Shown here: positions 1 through 6,391 of the stretch, one piece after another
Layout: every line of letters begins with the position of its first letter
Position numbering within the stretch: position 1 is the stretch's first letter
Source of the DNA: Verrucomicrobiales bacterium
Lineage (GTDB): Bacteria; Verrucomicrobiota; Verrucomicrobiia; Limisphaerales; UBA1096
Assembly: GCA_028817635.1 (NCBI GenBank)
Contig: JAPPPH010000275.1
Span: forward strand, 1-10,038
Reading direction: 5' to 3'
DNA: 10,038 nucleotides
The notes under the pieces: model-generated
What the model was told of the DNA's origin: nothing
Database searches by the model: none
The model's input: only the letters and a program-made list of their open reading frames with translations
Position numbers and translations under genes: made by a program

Positions 1-418
1 GTACCCCCTGATTGAAACGCCGGTGCGCGATGGCCCACGTCCATGGCGTCATGATGATCATACCGAGTCGGCTCGCCTCGAGAATCTCGCCCTTGACCCC
101 GAGCAGGTTGCCCGCGAGAAAATCGAACATTGGGGTGACGGCGATCAGCAGGTGCAACGCCGAAAGACCGCCACCGGAAATCATCATAAATTTCCACAGG
201 CGCCGGTACGAGGTGAGGTCGCGGCTGAGTTTTGTGCTGGCGGTGAGGAGCATGATGATCGGCGCCTCGATGAGCAGCGAGAGTGGAAACACCACGCCGC
301 CATAAGCGCCGAGGTTGATTTCGGGATTGGCCAGACGCGCGACCACGGCGCTCAGGAGCGGCAGTTCGATACCCATCATCAGCCAGCTCAACGCCAGCGG
401 GAACCACGTTTTCCACAC
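1..418 (-). CDS. Polytopic membrane protein, MATE/ANKH-like transporter (N-terminal part)
   Basis: An open frame of 139 codons reads leftward and leaves the window, so only the N-terminus is seen. It is strongly hydrophobic, with about four membrane segments: a first helix around WFPLALSWLMMGIELPLLSA (residues 5-24), a second around GGVVFPLSLLIEAPIIMLLT, a third after the basic stretch RDLTSYRRLWKF, and a fourth around LGMIIMTPWTWAIAHRR. The pattern of an LIEAPIIMLL helix followed by a helix ending in an AxxHRRFxQG-like turn recalls a group of bacterial transporters of the MATE/MVF (flippase) superfamily, related to ANKH-type exporters. That assignment is from memory of the family and no substrate can be given. 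The start is taken as GTG at 418, because the frame has no ATG between an upstream TAG and this codon, and the hydrophobic region begins right after it. No clear ribosome binding site is seen. The gene diverges from the ferritin. Confidence 0.6.
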   Translation of the reverse strand, partial: MWKTWFPLALSWLMMGIELPLLSAVVARLANPEINLGAYGGVVFPLSLLIEAPIIMLLTASTKLSRDLTSYRRLWKFMMISGGGLSALHLLIAVTPMFDFLAGNLLGVKGEILEASRLGMIIMTPWTWAIAHRRFNQGV

Positions 419-630
419 GTCCCGGCTGGTGACCGGTTGGGTTGTGTCGCCCTCAGTTTGCACTGGAGTTTGTGGAGATGCCGGCAATGAACCGGTTGGG
501 TGGTAGTAAGTTTCTCACTATCAGTAATCTAAGCCTTGACTGCCGGGGCAGGGGGTGCAGTATCTCTCAGTGGCGGGGCCGGGGGAATTCCCGGGTCGCC
601 AATCCATACGGCAAACAGCGATTTAGTACG
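419..630. other. Divergent intergenic region between transporter and ferritin
   Basis: These 212 bases separate two divergent starts and should carry both promoters. An 11-bp direct repeat ACCGGTTGGGT lies at 432-442 and 491-501, 59 bp apart. For the ferritin side, TTGACT at 536-541 is a reasonable -35 box, but the possible -10 box (CAGTAT at 558-563, 16-bp spacer) matches only three of six positions, so the promoter is weakly supported. No classical Fur box is seen. The stretch 541-600 is G-rich. No Shine-Dalgarno sequence precedes the ferritin ATG. Confidence 0.4.
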
Positions 631-1146
631 ATGCAAATCAACCCAGCAGTCAACCAAGCCATCAATAAACAGATCGGGATGGAGTTTGGTGCCTATCTAC
701 AGTACCTCACAATTTCAACGCATTTCGACGTGGAAGGCCTCTCGGAGTTGGCGGCGTTTTTTAAGGCGCAGGCCGAGGACGAGCGCGACCATGCCGAGCG
801 GTTCATCAATCACGTCGTGGCGTTCAATGGCAAGCTGGAGATCCCCACCATCGACGCGCCGGCGAGCAACGTGAAAACTGTCGAGGAAGCCGCACAACTC
901 TCGCTCGATTGGGAGATGAAAGTAACTGAAGAGATCAACGGCCTTTTAAAACTGGCCGGCGAGCAGGGCGATCACATCACCGAGAATTTCCTGAGTTGGT
1001 TCCTCGACGAGCAGCTCGAGGAACTGTCCACCATGAACAAACTCTTGAAAGTGGCCAAGCGCGCGGGTGCCAACGAACTGGCTGTGGACGAATTCATGGC
1101 GCGACATCGTGGGCAACAATCCAACAACACAAATGCAGACGGTTGA
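631..1146 (+). CDS. ftnA: Non-heme ferritin (iron storage)
   Basis: The product has 171 residues and matches bacterial non-heme ferritin along its length. Such proteins oxidise Fe(II) at a di-iron centre and store ferric mineral inside a 24-subunit cytoplasmic shell. By alignment with the E. coli FtnA pattern, the ferroxidase ligands can be placed at E18, E51, H54 (within EDERDH), E95, Q128 and E131 (within DEQLEE). The four-helix bundle ends near residue 158 and is followed by a short polar tail (GQQSNNTNADG) that looks dispensable. The ATG at 631 is chosen because the protein then begins with MQINPAVNQAIN, the usual ferritin N-terminus; the same frame stays open upstream to 442, but that part resembles nothing. 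No Shine-Dalgarno sequence is visible. The last 14 bp overlap the HAD phosphatase, suggesting one transcript. A Fur-family regulator is encoded 8 kb downstream, but no binding site for it was recognised here. Confidence 0.93.
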   Translation: MQINPAVNQAINKQIGMEFGAYLQYLTISTHFDVEGLSELAAFFKAQAEDERDHAERFINHVVAFNGKLEIPTIDAPASNVKTVEEAAQLSLDWEMKVTEEINGLLKLAGEQGDHITENFLSWFLDEQLEELSTMNKLLKVAKRAGANELAVDEFMARHRGQQSNNTNADG

Positions 1147-1855
1147 CGCTGTTGACTCTCCGGTCGGGACGGTTCCAATTCGGCTGGTGTTATTCGACAT
1201 CGACGGCACGCTGGTGAGCACCGGCGGCGCCGGGGTCAAGGCATTCGGCGAGGCATTCGAGGCCGCGTTCGGTATCCCCAACGCGACCGAGAAAATTAAG
1301 TTCGCCGGGCGCACCGACTACTCGCTGTTTCGCGAGTTGTGCCAATGGAACGAGGTCGAGTTTTCGGTCGCCCACCGCGATCTGTTTTTCGAAAACTACC
1401 TGCGGCTGGTCGACAATCATTTGCAAGCCAACGAGGGCGGGCCATTCCCCGGAGTGTTGCAGATGCTCGACGACTTGGCAGCGTTGCCGGATGCACCGGC
1501 GATTGGCCTGCTCACCGGTAATATTGAGGAGGGGGCCAAGCGCAAGCTGGGCACCTACGGCCTTTGGGATCGATTTGCCTTTGGGGGGTTTGCCAACGAC
1601 AACGAAGATCGAAACTTGATCGCCGCTGCGGCCAAGGCTAAGGGGAGCGAGTATTTGGAACGACCATTGGAGGGGAGCGAGATTGTGGTCATTGGGGATA
1701 CGCCCAAGGACGTGGCCTGCGGCAAATACATCGAGGCACGAACCCTCGGTGTGGCTACCGGCGGCGCATCGCTCGAGGAACTCGTGGCGTGCACGCCCGA
1801 TTGGGCAGTGCCCGATCTCACCCATCTGGGTGCGGCTGAGATTTGCGGTCGCTGA
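1133..1855 (+). CDS. HAD-superfamily phosphatase, phosphoglycolate phosphatase-like
   Basis: The product has 240 residues with all four HAD motifs. Motif I is FDIDGTL with nucleophile D22 and acid/base D24. Motif II is the threonine in LLTGN (T128). Motif III is a lysine in GAKRKLG (K136 or K138). Motif IV is VVIGDTPKDV, with D189 and D193 binding Mg2+. The helical insert between motifs I and II (about residues 35-105) is a C1-type cap, as in phosphoglycolate phosphatase and beta-phosphoglucomutase relatives. It should be a soluble cytoplasmic phosphomonoesterase; the substrate cannot be read from sequence. The ATG at 1133 is the only start downstream of the unrelated part of the frame and before the first strand, and it lies inside the last codons of the ferritin. 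This suggests translational coupling, although a functional link to iron storage is not evident. Close relatives are generally annotated just as HAD hydrolases. Confidence 0.88.
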   Translation: MQTVDAVDSPVGTVPIRLVLFDIDGTLVSTGGAGVKAFGEAFEAAFGIPNATEKIKFAGRTDYSLFRELCQWNEVEFSVAHRDLFFENYLRLVDNHLQANEGGPFPGVLQMLDDLAALPDAPAIGLLTGNIEEGAKRKLGTYGLWDRFAFGGFANDNEDRNLIAAAAKAKGSEYLERPLEGSEIVVIGDTPKDVACGKYIEARTLGVATGGASLEELVACTPDWAVPDLTHLGAAEICGR

Positions 1856-1934
1856 CCGCGCTTGGCCAAGTTTTTGCCGTGCGGCTTTACCCGGCCGGTA
1901 TCCGTCGGTAGTCTTCGCGCTTCCTGCCGTTTCG
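1856..1934. other. Short intergenic gap with one CTTGGCCAAG palindrome
   Basis: These 79 bases between the HAD phosphatase and the PVC cytochrome gene contain a copy of the iterated palindrome at their left end. No terminator hairpin with a T-tract and no Shine-Dalgarno sequence before the ATG at 1935 is visible, so read-through from the ferritin/HAD unit is possible. Confidence 0.4.
1859..1872. repeat. Iterated palindrome copy 1 (intergenic)
   Basis: CGCTTGGCCAAGTT: the 10-bp core CTTGGCCAAG at 1861-1870 is perfect, and the right flank deviates from the full CGCTTGGCCAAGCG form. It lies four bases after the HAD stop codon. Confidence 0.85.
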
Positions 1935-4880
1935 ATGAAAAAGCCACTGTTGTCCGTCGCCTGCCTAGTTGCGCTTGGCCAAGCGCTGGCCGGGCCGTTT
2001 ACGCCAAGCGAATCACTCGGGAAATTCGAGATATTCGATGATCTCGAAATCGACCAACTCCTCGCCGAGCCGCTGGTTAAGCAGCCGGTTTTTTTGAACT
2101 TCGACGAGCGGGGCCGCATGTGGGTCGTGCAGTATCAACAGTACCCACACCCTGCCGGCTTAAAAATGACGAGCCGCGACAACTACTGGCGGGCGGTCTA
2201 TGACAAGGTGCCCCCGCCCCCGCCCAACCACATTCGCGGACGCGACAAGATCACCATTCACGAGGACACCGACGGTGACGGGGTGTACGACCGGCACAAG
2301 ACGTTCGTCGACGGACTCAACATCGCGACCTCGCTGGCTCACGGCCGCGGCGGGGTCTGGGTGTTGAATCCGCCGTACCTTCTGTTTTACGCGGACAAAA
2401 ATCGGGACGACATTCCGGACGGTGATCCGGTTGTGCACTTGGCTGGGTTCGGGCTGGAGGACACACACTCGGTGGTCAACAGTCTGCGCTGGGGTCCGGA
2501 CGGCTGGCTATACGCCGCACAGGGCAGCACGGTGACGGCCAAGGTGACCCGGCCCGGTTTTGACGAGAACGAGATTTTTTCCATGGGCCAAAACATATGG
2601 CGCTACCACCCGGAGACACGTCGATATGAGGTGTTCGCGGAGGGCGGCGGCAACGCCTTCGGTGTGGAGTTTGATGCGCAGGGCCGGGTCTACTCCGGGC
2701 ATAACGGCGGCGACACCCGGGGCTTTCACTACGTGCAGGGCGGCTACTTGCGGAAGGGTTTCAGCAAGCACGGGCCGCTGAGCAACCCGTATGCATTCGG
2801 ATACTTCAACGCCATGCCGCATAACAAGGTGCCGCGCTTCACGCACAACTTCATCGTCTACGAGGGGGGCAGTTTGCCCGGGCGATACTTGGGCCGCATC
2901 CTCGGTGTCGAACCGATTCAAGGCAGGGTGGTGTTGGCCGATAGAACGGCAATTGGGTCGTCATTCAAAACGCAGGACACCGGTCACCCAATCAAGACAA
3001 GCGACCGGTGGTTTAGGCCGGTGGATATCAAAGCCGGGCCGGACGGAGCGGTGTACGTTTGCGATTGGTACGACTCTCAGGTGAACCACTACCGAAATCA
3101 TGAGGGTAAGATTGATCCGCAGAATGGCCGCGTGTACCGGCTCCGAGCGAAGGGGGCGGTGAAGGTGAAGTCGTTCGACTTGGCCAAGCGCACCACGTCG
3201 GAACTTATCGCGCTGCTCCAGCACAAGGACAAATGGCATCGGCAGACAGCGCTGCGCCTGCTGGGCGACCGGAAGGATGTTTCAGCACTGCCGAAGTTGA
3301 AAAAGATGTTGGCTGAGTCACTTGGCCAAGCGGCACTTGAGGCGCTCTGGGCGGTGAATTTAAGCGGTGGGTTCACGCCTGATTTTGCCTCAGGCGCGCT
3401 CGACCACGCAGACCCGTACGTACGGCTTTGGACGGTACGAATGCTGGGCGACGAACGCCTGCTGACGGAGCCCTTGGCCAAGCGCCTGACCCGCTTGGCC
3501 AAGCGCGCGCCGCACGTCGAGGTGCGCAGTCAACTCGCAGCAACGGCCAAGCGCCTGCCAACGCCTCAAGCTCTTCCAATCGTCCGCGCCCTGATGGAGC
3601 ACGACAATGATGCGGGCGATATTTATCAGCCGTTTATGGTCTGGTGGGCGCTCGAATCAAAGGTGGAGCAGGATGCAGAGAAGGTGCTCGAGCTGTTTGA
3701 GGAAAAGTCGGTTTGGCAAAAATCGTTGGCGCGTCAGCACTTGCTTAGCAGGCTCATCCGTCGCTTTGCCAAGGCCGGAACGCGGACAGATTTGTTGAAT
3801 GGAGCGCGCTTGTTTGAGATGGCCCCTAACGCTGAGTCTGCGGGAATCCTAATAGGCGGATTCGAGCAGGCCTACAAGGGGCGCTCGATGGCGGCATTGC
3901 CTGATCGCCTGATGGCGGCCATGGCCAAGCACGGTGGAGGATCGGTGGCGCTCGAACTCCGGCGCGGGGAGGCCAAGGCAGTGGAGGAGGCGTTGCGGGT
4001 GGTCGCTGATGTGAAGGCCGAGAAACTACTCCGCCTACAGTACACGGAAATTCTTGGAGAGGCACCTAACCCGAAAGCAATTCCGGTGCTGTTGAATATC
4101 GTGAAAAACGAACCGGGAAGCGACCTCAAGCGAGCGGCTTTGGGCGCTCTCAAGCCGTACGGGGACGAACGGATAGCGAGTGAATCGATCGCGGTCTACC
4201 CGCAGTTACCGAGCGACTTGCGGCAGGTGGCGGGGACTCTGCTCGCTGGAAGGGCTGCATTCGCTGCAGCGTTCGTGAAGGCAGTGGAGGTGGGAGAGAT
4301 TTCGGCTGCGTTGGTTTCGCCGGAAGTGATCAGTCTTCTCAAGACTCATTCGGAACCCACATTTTCCAGAAGGGTGAACACAATTTTTTCGAGCGCAGAA
4401 ACGGACTCGGCCAAATTGGAAAAAGAGATCACCCGACTCGCGCGATTAGTGGAAAAGAAAACCGGCAGCCCATACGCCGGAAAGAAACTTTTCAACACAA
4501 GTTGTGCGGCCTGCCACAAACTATTCGAGCAGGGGGGGTATATCGGGCCGGACCTGAGCACCTACCAACGCGACGATATCGACACCATGTTGTTGAACAT
4601 CGTCAATCCCAGCGCCGAAATCCGTGAGGGGTACGAAAACTTTTTGCTGACCACGAAAGATGGACGGACGGTGGTCGGCTTTTTGGTTGAGCAGGACAAT
4701 CGAACCGTGGTTTTGCGGGGGCTGGACGGGCAGGATATCTCATTGGAGCGCAAAGATATAAAGACGATGAAAGCCCAGGGAGTTTCGCTCATGCCGGCGG
4801 GACTTCTGACCGGTTATACTGACGATCAAATTCGTGATCTGATGGCCTATTTGCGTAGCACGCAGCCACTGAATAATTAG
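1935..4880 (+). CDS. Secreted PVC-type beta-propeller / HEAT-repeat / cytochrome c protein
   Basis: The product has 981 residues. MKKPLLSVACLVALGQALA (1-19) is a signal peptide with an ALA|G cleavage site, so the protein is exported. Residues about 30-410 form a beta-propeller like the PVC 'putative membrane-bound dehydrogenase' domain (TIGR02604 type). It has a calcium-loop-like DTDGDGVYD (D111, D113, D115, D119), a second acidic loop DKNRDD, and blade motifs such as WGPDGWLY and GPDGAVYVCDWYD. Residues about 412-800 are HEAT-like helical repeats. The C-terminus is the PVC heme-binding domain (TIGR02603 type): CAACH (C857, C860, H861) binds heme c, and M953 in SLMPAGL is the likely axial ligand. 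Such proteins are thought to act in periplasmic oxidation, often linked to sugar breakdown, but substrate and electron partner are unknown. The frame is open upstream to 1683, but ATG 1935 gives the signal peptide. No Shine-Dalgarno is seen. Five perfect copies of the window's iterated palindrome lie inside the gene. Confidence 0.9.
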   Translation: MKKPLLSVACLVALGQALAGPFTPSESLGKFEIFDDLEIDQLLAEPLVKQPVFLNFDERGRMWVVQYQQYPHPAGLKMTSRDNYWRAVYDKVPPPPPNHIRGRDKITIHEDTDGDGVYDRHKTFVDGLNIATSLAHGRGGVWVLNPPYLLFYADKNRDDIPDGDPVVHLAGFGLEDTHSVVNSLRWGPDGWLYAAQGSTVTAKVTRPGFDENEIFSMGQNIWRYHPETRRYEVFAEGGGNAFGVEFDAQGRVYSGHNGGDTRGFHYVQGGYLRKGFSKHGPLSNPYAFGYFNAMPHNKVPRFTHNFIVYEGGSLPGRYLGRILGVEPIQGRVVLADRTAIGSSFKTQDTGHPIKTSDRWFRPVDIKAGPDGAVYVCDWYDSQVNHYRNHEGKIDPQNGRVYRLRAKGAVKVKSFDLAKRTTSELIALLQHKDKWHRQTALRLLGDRKDVSALPKLKKMLAESLGQAALEALWAVNLSGGFTPDFASGALDHADPYVRLWTVRMLGDERLLTEPLAKRLTRLAKRAPHVEVRSQLAATAKRLPTPQALPIVRALMEHDNDAGDIYQPFMVWWALESKVEQDAEKVLELFEEKSVWQKSLARQHLLSRLIRRFAKAGTRTDLLNGARLFEMAPNAESAGILIGGFEQAYKGRSMAALPDRLMAAMAKHGGGSVALELRRGEAKAVEEALRVVADVKAEKLLRLQYTEILGEAPNPKAIPVLLNIVKNEPGSDLKRAALGALKPYGDERIASESIAVYPQLPSDLRQVAGTLLAGRAAFAAAFVKAVEVGEISAALVSPEVISLLKTHSEPTFSRRVNTIFSSAETDSAKLEKEITRLARLVEKKTGSPYAGKKLFNTSCAACHKLFEQGGYIGPDLSTYQRDDIDTMLLNIVNPSAEIREGYENFLLTTKDGRTVVGFLVEQDNRTVVLRGLDGQDISLERKDIKTMKAQGVSLMPAGLLTGYTDDQIRDLMAYLRSTQPLNN
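1971..1986. repeat. Iterated palindrome copy 2 (full form, in signal peptide)
   Basis: GCGCTTGGCCAAGCGC is a perfect 16-bp palindrome with its core at 1974-1983. It is translated as ALGQA within the signal peptide of the PVC cytochrome protein, just before the likely cleavage site. Confidence 0.9.
3177..3190. repeat. Iterated palindrome copy 3
   Basis: GACTTGGCCAAGCG with core 3179-3188. It is read as DLAKR at the start of the HEAT-repeat region of the PVC cytochrome protein. Confidence 0.85.
3319..3332. repeat. Iterated palindrome copy 4
   Basis: CACTTGGCCAAGCG with core 3321-3330. It is read as SLGQA, a different frame from copy 3 in the same gene. Confidence 0.85.
3471..3484. repeat. Iterated palindrome copy 5
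   Basis: CCCTTGGCCAAGCG with core 3473-3482, read as PLAKR in a HEAT helix. The next copy begins only 21 bp further on. Confidence 0.85.
3492..3505. repeat. Iterated palindrome copy 6 (full form)
   Basis: CGCTTGGCCAAGCG with core 3494-3503, read as RLAKR. A half-site GGCCAAGCGC follows at 3545-3554, so this HEAT segment is dense in the motif. Confidence 0.9.
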
Positions 4881-4888
4881 GGCAAAGC

Positions 4889-4915
4889 TGTCCGACACGA
4901 TCTTTTTTTCGGACA
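4889..4915 (+). terminator. Weak hairpin after the PVC cytochrome gene
   Basis: TGTCCGA (4889-4895) pairs with TCGGACA (4909-4915) over a 13-base loop holding a run of T. It begins nine bases after the stop codon. No T-tract follows the stem, so it is not a classical intrinsic terminator; it may be a 3' stabilising hairpin or a degenerate terminator. Confidence 0.35.
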
Positions 4916-4929
4916 TCAGAAAAAAAATC

Positions 4930-4956
4930 TAAAGAGAACCCACTCCACGCCGATAC
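4930..4956 (+). promoter_or_regulatory. Sigma-28 (FliA)-type flagellin promoter
   Basis: TAAA at 4930-4933 (in TAAAGAGA) and GCCGATAC at 4949-4956 are separated by exactly 15 bases. This fits the sigma-28 consensus TAAA-N15-GCCGATAA with one mismatch in the -10 element. An eight-A tract at 4920-4927 directly upstream could serve as an UP-like element. Transcription should begin near 4963, leaving a 5' UTR of about 110 bases before the flagellin. A second GCCGATAC at 5002-5009 has no TAAA at the right distance and is a poorer candidate. Confidence 0.8.
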
Positions 4957-5020
4957 TTCATACAGTTGTGTGAGGAATGAGTCCTCGAACGGTCTGACAT
5001 GGCCGATACTAAACCATGTT

Positions 5021-5040
5021 CAACGGCACGGATGCCGTTG
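5021..5040 (+). promoter_or_regulatory. Perfect hairpin in the flagellin 5' UTR
   Basis: CAACGGCA (5021-5028) and TGCCGTTG (5033-5040) form an uninterrupted 8-bp stem with a CGGA tetraloop. It lies 32 bases before the start codon and 18 bases before the Shine-Dalgarno sequence. No T-run follows, so it is not a terminator. It probably stabilises the mRNA or controls its translation. Confidence 0.6.
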
Positions 5041-5058
5041 CCTAACCTATCAAAGACG

Positions 5059-5064
5059 AAAGGA
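5059..5064 (+). promoter_or_regulatory. Ribosome binding site of the flagellin
   Basis: AAAGGA lies eight bases before ATG 5073. It is the clearest Shine-Dalgarno sequence of the window, where most other genes have none, in keeping with high expression of flagellin. Confidence 0.75.
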
Positions 5065-5072
5065 ATTGTCTT

Positions 5073-5897
5073 ATGGTTATCAATACTAACATCGCGGCTA
5101 CCGCCGCATCCCGCAATCTTGCGGCTTCATCGGATCGTCTCACCCAATCTCTGGCCCGTTTATCCTCGGGTTCAAAGATTACATCACCGGAAGACGACGC
5201 AGCAGGTCTGGCTCAGGTTATTCGATTTGAGGCTCAGATGAACCGAAACAGCGCTGTCCGCGCCAACTTGGGCAACGCAGTTTCTTTCTCACAAACCCAG
5301 GACGGCTTTCTGCAAAAGGTGCAGGTCGCGCTGGACCGGATGAGTGAGTTGTCTGTCCTGTCACAGGACGTCACCAAGACGAACACCGACCGCTCGAACT
5401 ACTCTGTTGAGTTCACCCAGTTGCAGAACTACATCAGCGACATTGGGACTAAGAGTTTCAACGGTGTGACTCTGTTCCGTTCTTCTGGCGAGGCAGTGAC
5501 GATCGACAGTGACGCCGCTAAGTTCACCATGAACGCGGTGGACATGACCTCGAGCACAGCGACGACCGGTTTGGCTCGGATCTACAACTCGAGCACATCG
5601 GCGATCACCACCACGACCAGTGCGGCCTCGGCGTTGAGCAATATCCAGACGTCGATCCAGAATCTGGCGGACATGCGAGCCAAGGTGGGCGCAAACATTC
5701 AGCGTTTGAACCTGACCGATCAGGCTGTGAACATCCTGAACGAAAACCTGTCGGCTGCGAACAGCCGAATCAAGGACGTGGATGTAGCGAACGAGAGCAC
5801 GGCATATGCCCGCGCAAACATCCTTGTCCAGAGCGGTACAGCGATGTTGACACAGGCGAACGTTTTGCCGCAGTCGGCTCTTCGATTGATCGGGTAA
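5073..5897 (+). CDS. fliC: Flagellin (filament protein)
   Basis: The product has 274 residues and is a short flagellin made of the conserved D0/D1 core. The N-terminal part begins MVINTNIAATAASRNLAASS and continues through RLSSGSKITSPEDDAAGLA. The C-terminal part has ADMRAKVGANIQRL, NLSAANSRIKDVDVANES and TAMLTQANVLPQSALRLIG. Between them, residues about 140-185 are Ser/Thr-rich and too short for full D2/D3 surface domains, so the filament should have a smooth, thin surface. The termini build the coiled-coil filament core and carry the type III export signal. The gene stands alone, with its own sigma-28-type promoter, Shine-Dalgarno sequence and terminator; no other flagellar gene, such as a chaperone or cap gene, is present. 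It has no copy of the palindrome frequent elsewhere. The last residue pattern (RLIG rather than the common LLR or LLG) is a minor variation. Confidence 0.95.
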   Translation: MVINTNIAATAASRNLAASSDRLTQSLARLSSGSKITSPEDDAAGLAQVIRFEAQMNRNSAVRANLGNAVSFSQTQDGFLQKVQVALDRMSELSVLSQDVTKTNTDRSNYSVEFTQLQNYISDIGTKSFNGVTLFRSSGEAVTIDSDAAKFTMNAVDMTSSTATTGLARIYNSSTSAITTTTSAASALSNIQTSIQNLADMRAKVGANIQRLNLTDQAVNILNENLSAANSRIKDVDVANESTAYARANILVQSGTAMLTQANVLPQSALRLIG

Positions 5898-5916
5898 GAA
5901 TTGGGGCTAAAGCTAC

Positions 5917-5930
5917 CTCCCGAAAGGGAG
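5917..5930 (+). other. GAAA-loop hairpin in flagellin 3' UTR
   Basis: CTCCC-GAAA-GGGAG, a 5-bp stem with a GNRA tetraloop, 19 bases after the flagellin stop. It is the first of three adjacent hairpins. Confidence 0.55.
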
Positions 5931-5932
5931 AC

Positions 5933-5950
5933 ATGAGGCCCGATCCTCAT
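5933..5950 (+). other. Second hairpin in flagellin 3' UTR
   Basis: ATGAGG (5933-5938) pairs with CCTCAT (5945-5950) over a six-base loop. It sits between the GAAA-loop hairpin and the terminator. Confidence 0.45.
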
Positions 5951-5955
5951 GCAGC

Positions 5956-5984
5956 AAAGGGCAGCACTTCGGTGCTGCCCTTTT
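5956..5984 (+). terminator. Intrinsic terminator of the flagellin
   Basis: GGGCAGCAC (5959-5967) and GTGCTGCCC (5972-5980) form a 9-bp G+C-rich stem closed by a UUCG tetraloop. AAA before and TTTT after it can extend the stem and supply the U-tract. This is the strongest terminator in the window. Confidence 0.9.
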
Positions 5985-6000
5985 GGCTGTATGAAAGAGT

Positions 6001-6091
6001 AAGTCGGTCTCCCGATTTGGGGGGCATTGCTAGTTTGCCCGATGTGTGCAGCTTAGGTTGGACTTGTCTACCTAATGGGGGAGACCGACTT
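6001..6091. ncRNA. Candidate structured element: 13-bp inverted repeat with inner hairpins
   Basis: AAGTCGGTCTCCC (6001-6013) is perfectly complementary to GGGAGACCGACTT (6079-6091). Between these arms two more stems are possible: GGGCA (6022-6026) with TGCCC (6036-6040), and TTAGGT (6053-6058) with ACCTAA (6070-6075). Together they give a three-way junction of 91 bases. It could be a small RNA, a leader structure, or a very small mobile element with terminal inverted repeats; no target-site duplication is seen next to it. I do not recognise it as a known riboswitch, ribozyme or tRNA-like RNA. No promoter was found for it, and which strand would be transcribed is unknown. Confidence 0.35.
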
Positions 6092-6337
6092 GAAGATCGC
6101 ACCGCCGAAACAGGAGGTGTTTCAGCTCCGCGAAAGGATGTTCAGGGATCCAAGGCAGAGGGGTCCAAGCTCCGCATGTCATGATCCTCGTGCAGATTCA
6201 CTGAACAGGAACCCTGAACAAATCAACATCACAGGGCCGTTGCCGAGACAAAGTCCCTGTGTCTAATCAAAGAACGCAATGAATTGCCCTCCTCAGAAGA
6301 CAAAACCGGGCAGCTACTGAGCAGCAGGCGTGCCAAG

Positions 6338-6351
6338 CGCTTGGCCAAGCG
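6338..6351. repeat. Iterated palindrome copy 7 (full form, upstream of helicase)
   Basis: CGCTTGGCCAAGCG with core 6340-6349, 40 bp before the helicase start. The bases directly before it (GCCAAGCG from 6332) are most of a second, overlapping copy, so this is an imperfect tandem like the one at 9474-9499. Confidence 0.9.
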
Positions 6352-6380
6352 TTGATTTGGACGTCCTCGCGCTTTTCGGT

Positions 6381-6386
6381 AAGGTG
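6381..6386 (+). promoter_or_regulatory. Possible ribosome binding site of the helicase
   Basis: AAGGTG lies five bases before GTG 6392 and supports that start in a frame that has no suitable ATG nearby. Confidence 0.45.
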
Positions 6387-6391
6387 TCCCG

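Larger units (their letters stand above)
5985..6391. other. Gene-free region between flagellin terminator and helicase
   Basis: These 407 bases hold no convincing protein gene. They contain the inverted-repeat element at 6001-6091; a small hairpin GAAACA/TGTTTC at 6107-6123; a longer-range stem CACAGGG (6230-6236) / CCCTGTG (6255-6261); a repeated CTGAACA at 6201 and 6214; and the palindrome at 6338-6351. An open frame of 63 codons starts at ATG 6075. Its first 30 residues (MGETDLKIAPPKQEVFQLRE...) look protein-like, but its start lies inside the inverted repeat and no ribosome binding site or homology is recognised; it might be a gene remnant. The helicase promoter was not identified. Confidence 0.5.

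Noticed and set aside
442..630. N-terminal extension of ferritin from ATG 442
   Set aside because: The added 63 residues resemble no ferritin, run through the likely promoter region and precede a canonical ferritin N-terminus at 631.
502..630. Fur-type operator in front of ferritin
   Set aside because: Neither a classical Fur box nor a copy or half of TGAGACTAGTCTCA could be found there.
1190..2119. Long minus-strand open frame (309 codons)
   Set aside because: It is antisense to the HAD phosphatase and the start of the PVC gene, both with clear motifs; its composition is that of a shadow frame in G+C-rich DNA.
5002..5009. Second GCCGATAC as the flagellin promoter -10 element
   Set aside because: No TAAA lies about 15 bases upstream, whereas the copy at 4949-4956 has one at the exact distance.
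6001..6091. Inverted-repeat element as a hammerhead ribozyme, purine riboswitch or c-di-GMP riboswitch
   Set aside because: The conserved core bases of these three-way-junction RNAs are absent.
5933..6184. Open frame of 83 codons after the flagellin
   Set aside because: It runs through the flagellin terminator and the inverted-repeat element and has no protein-like pattern.
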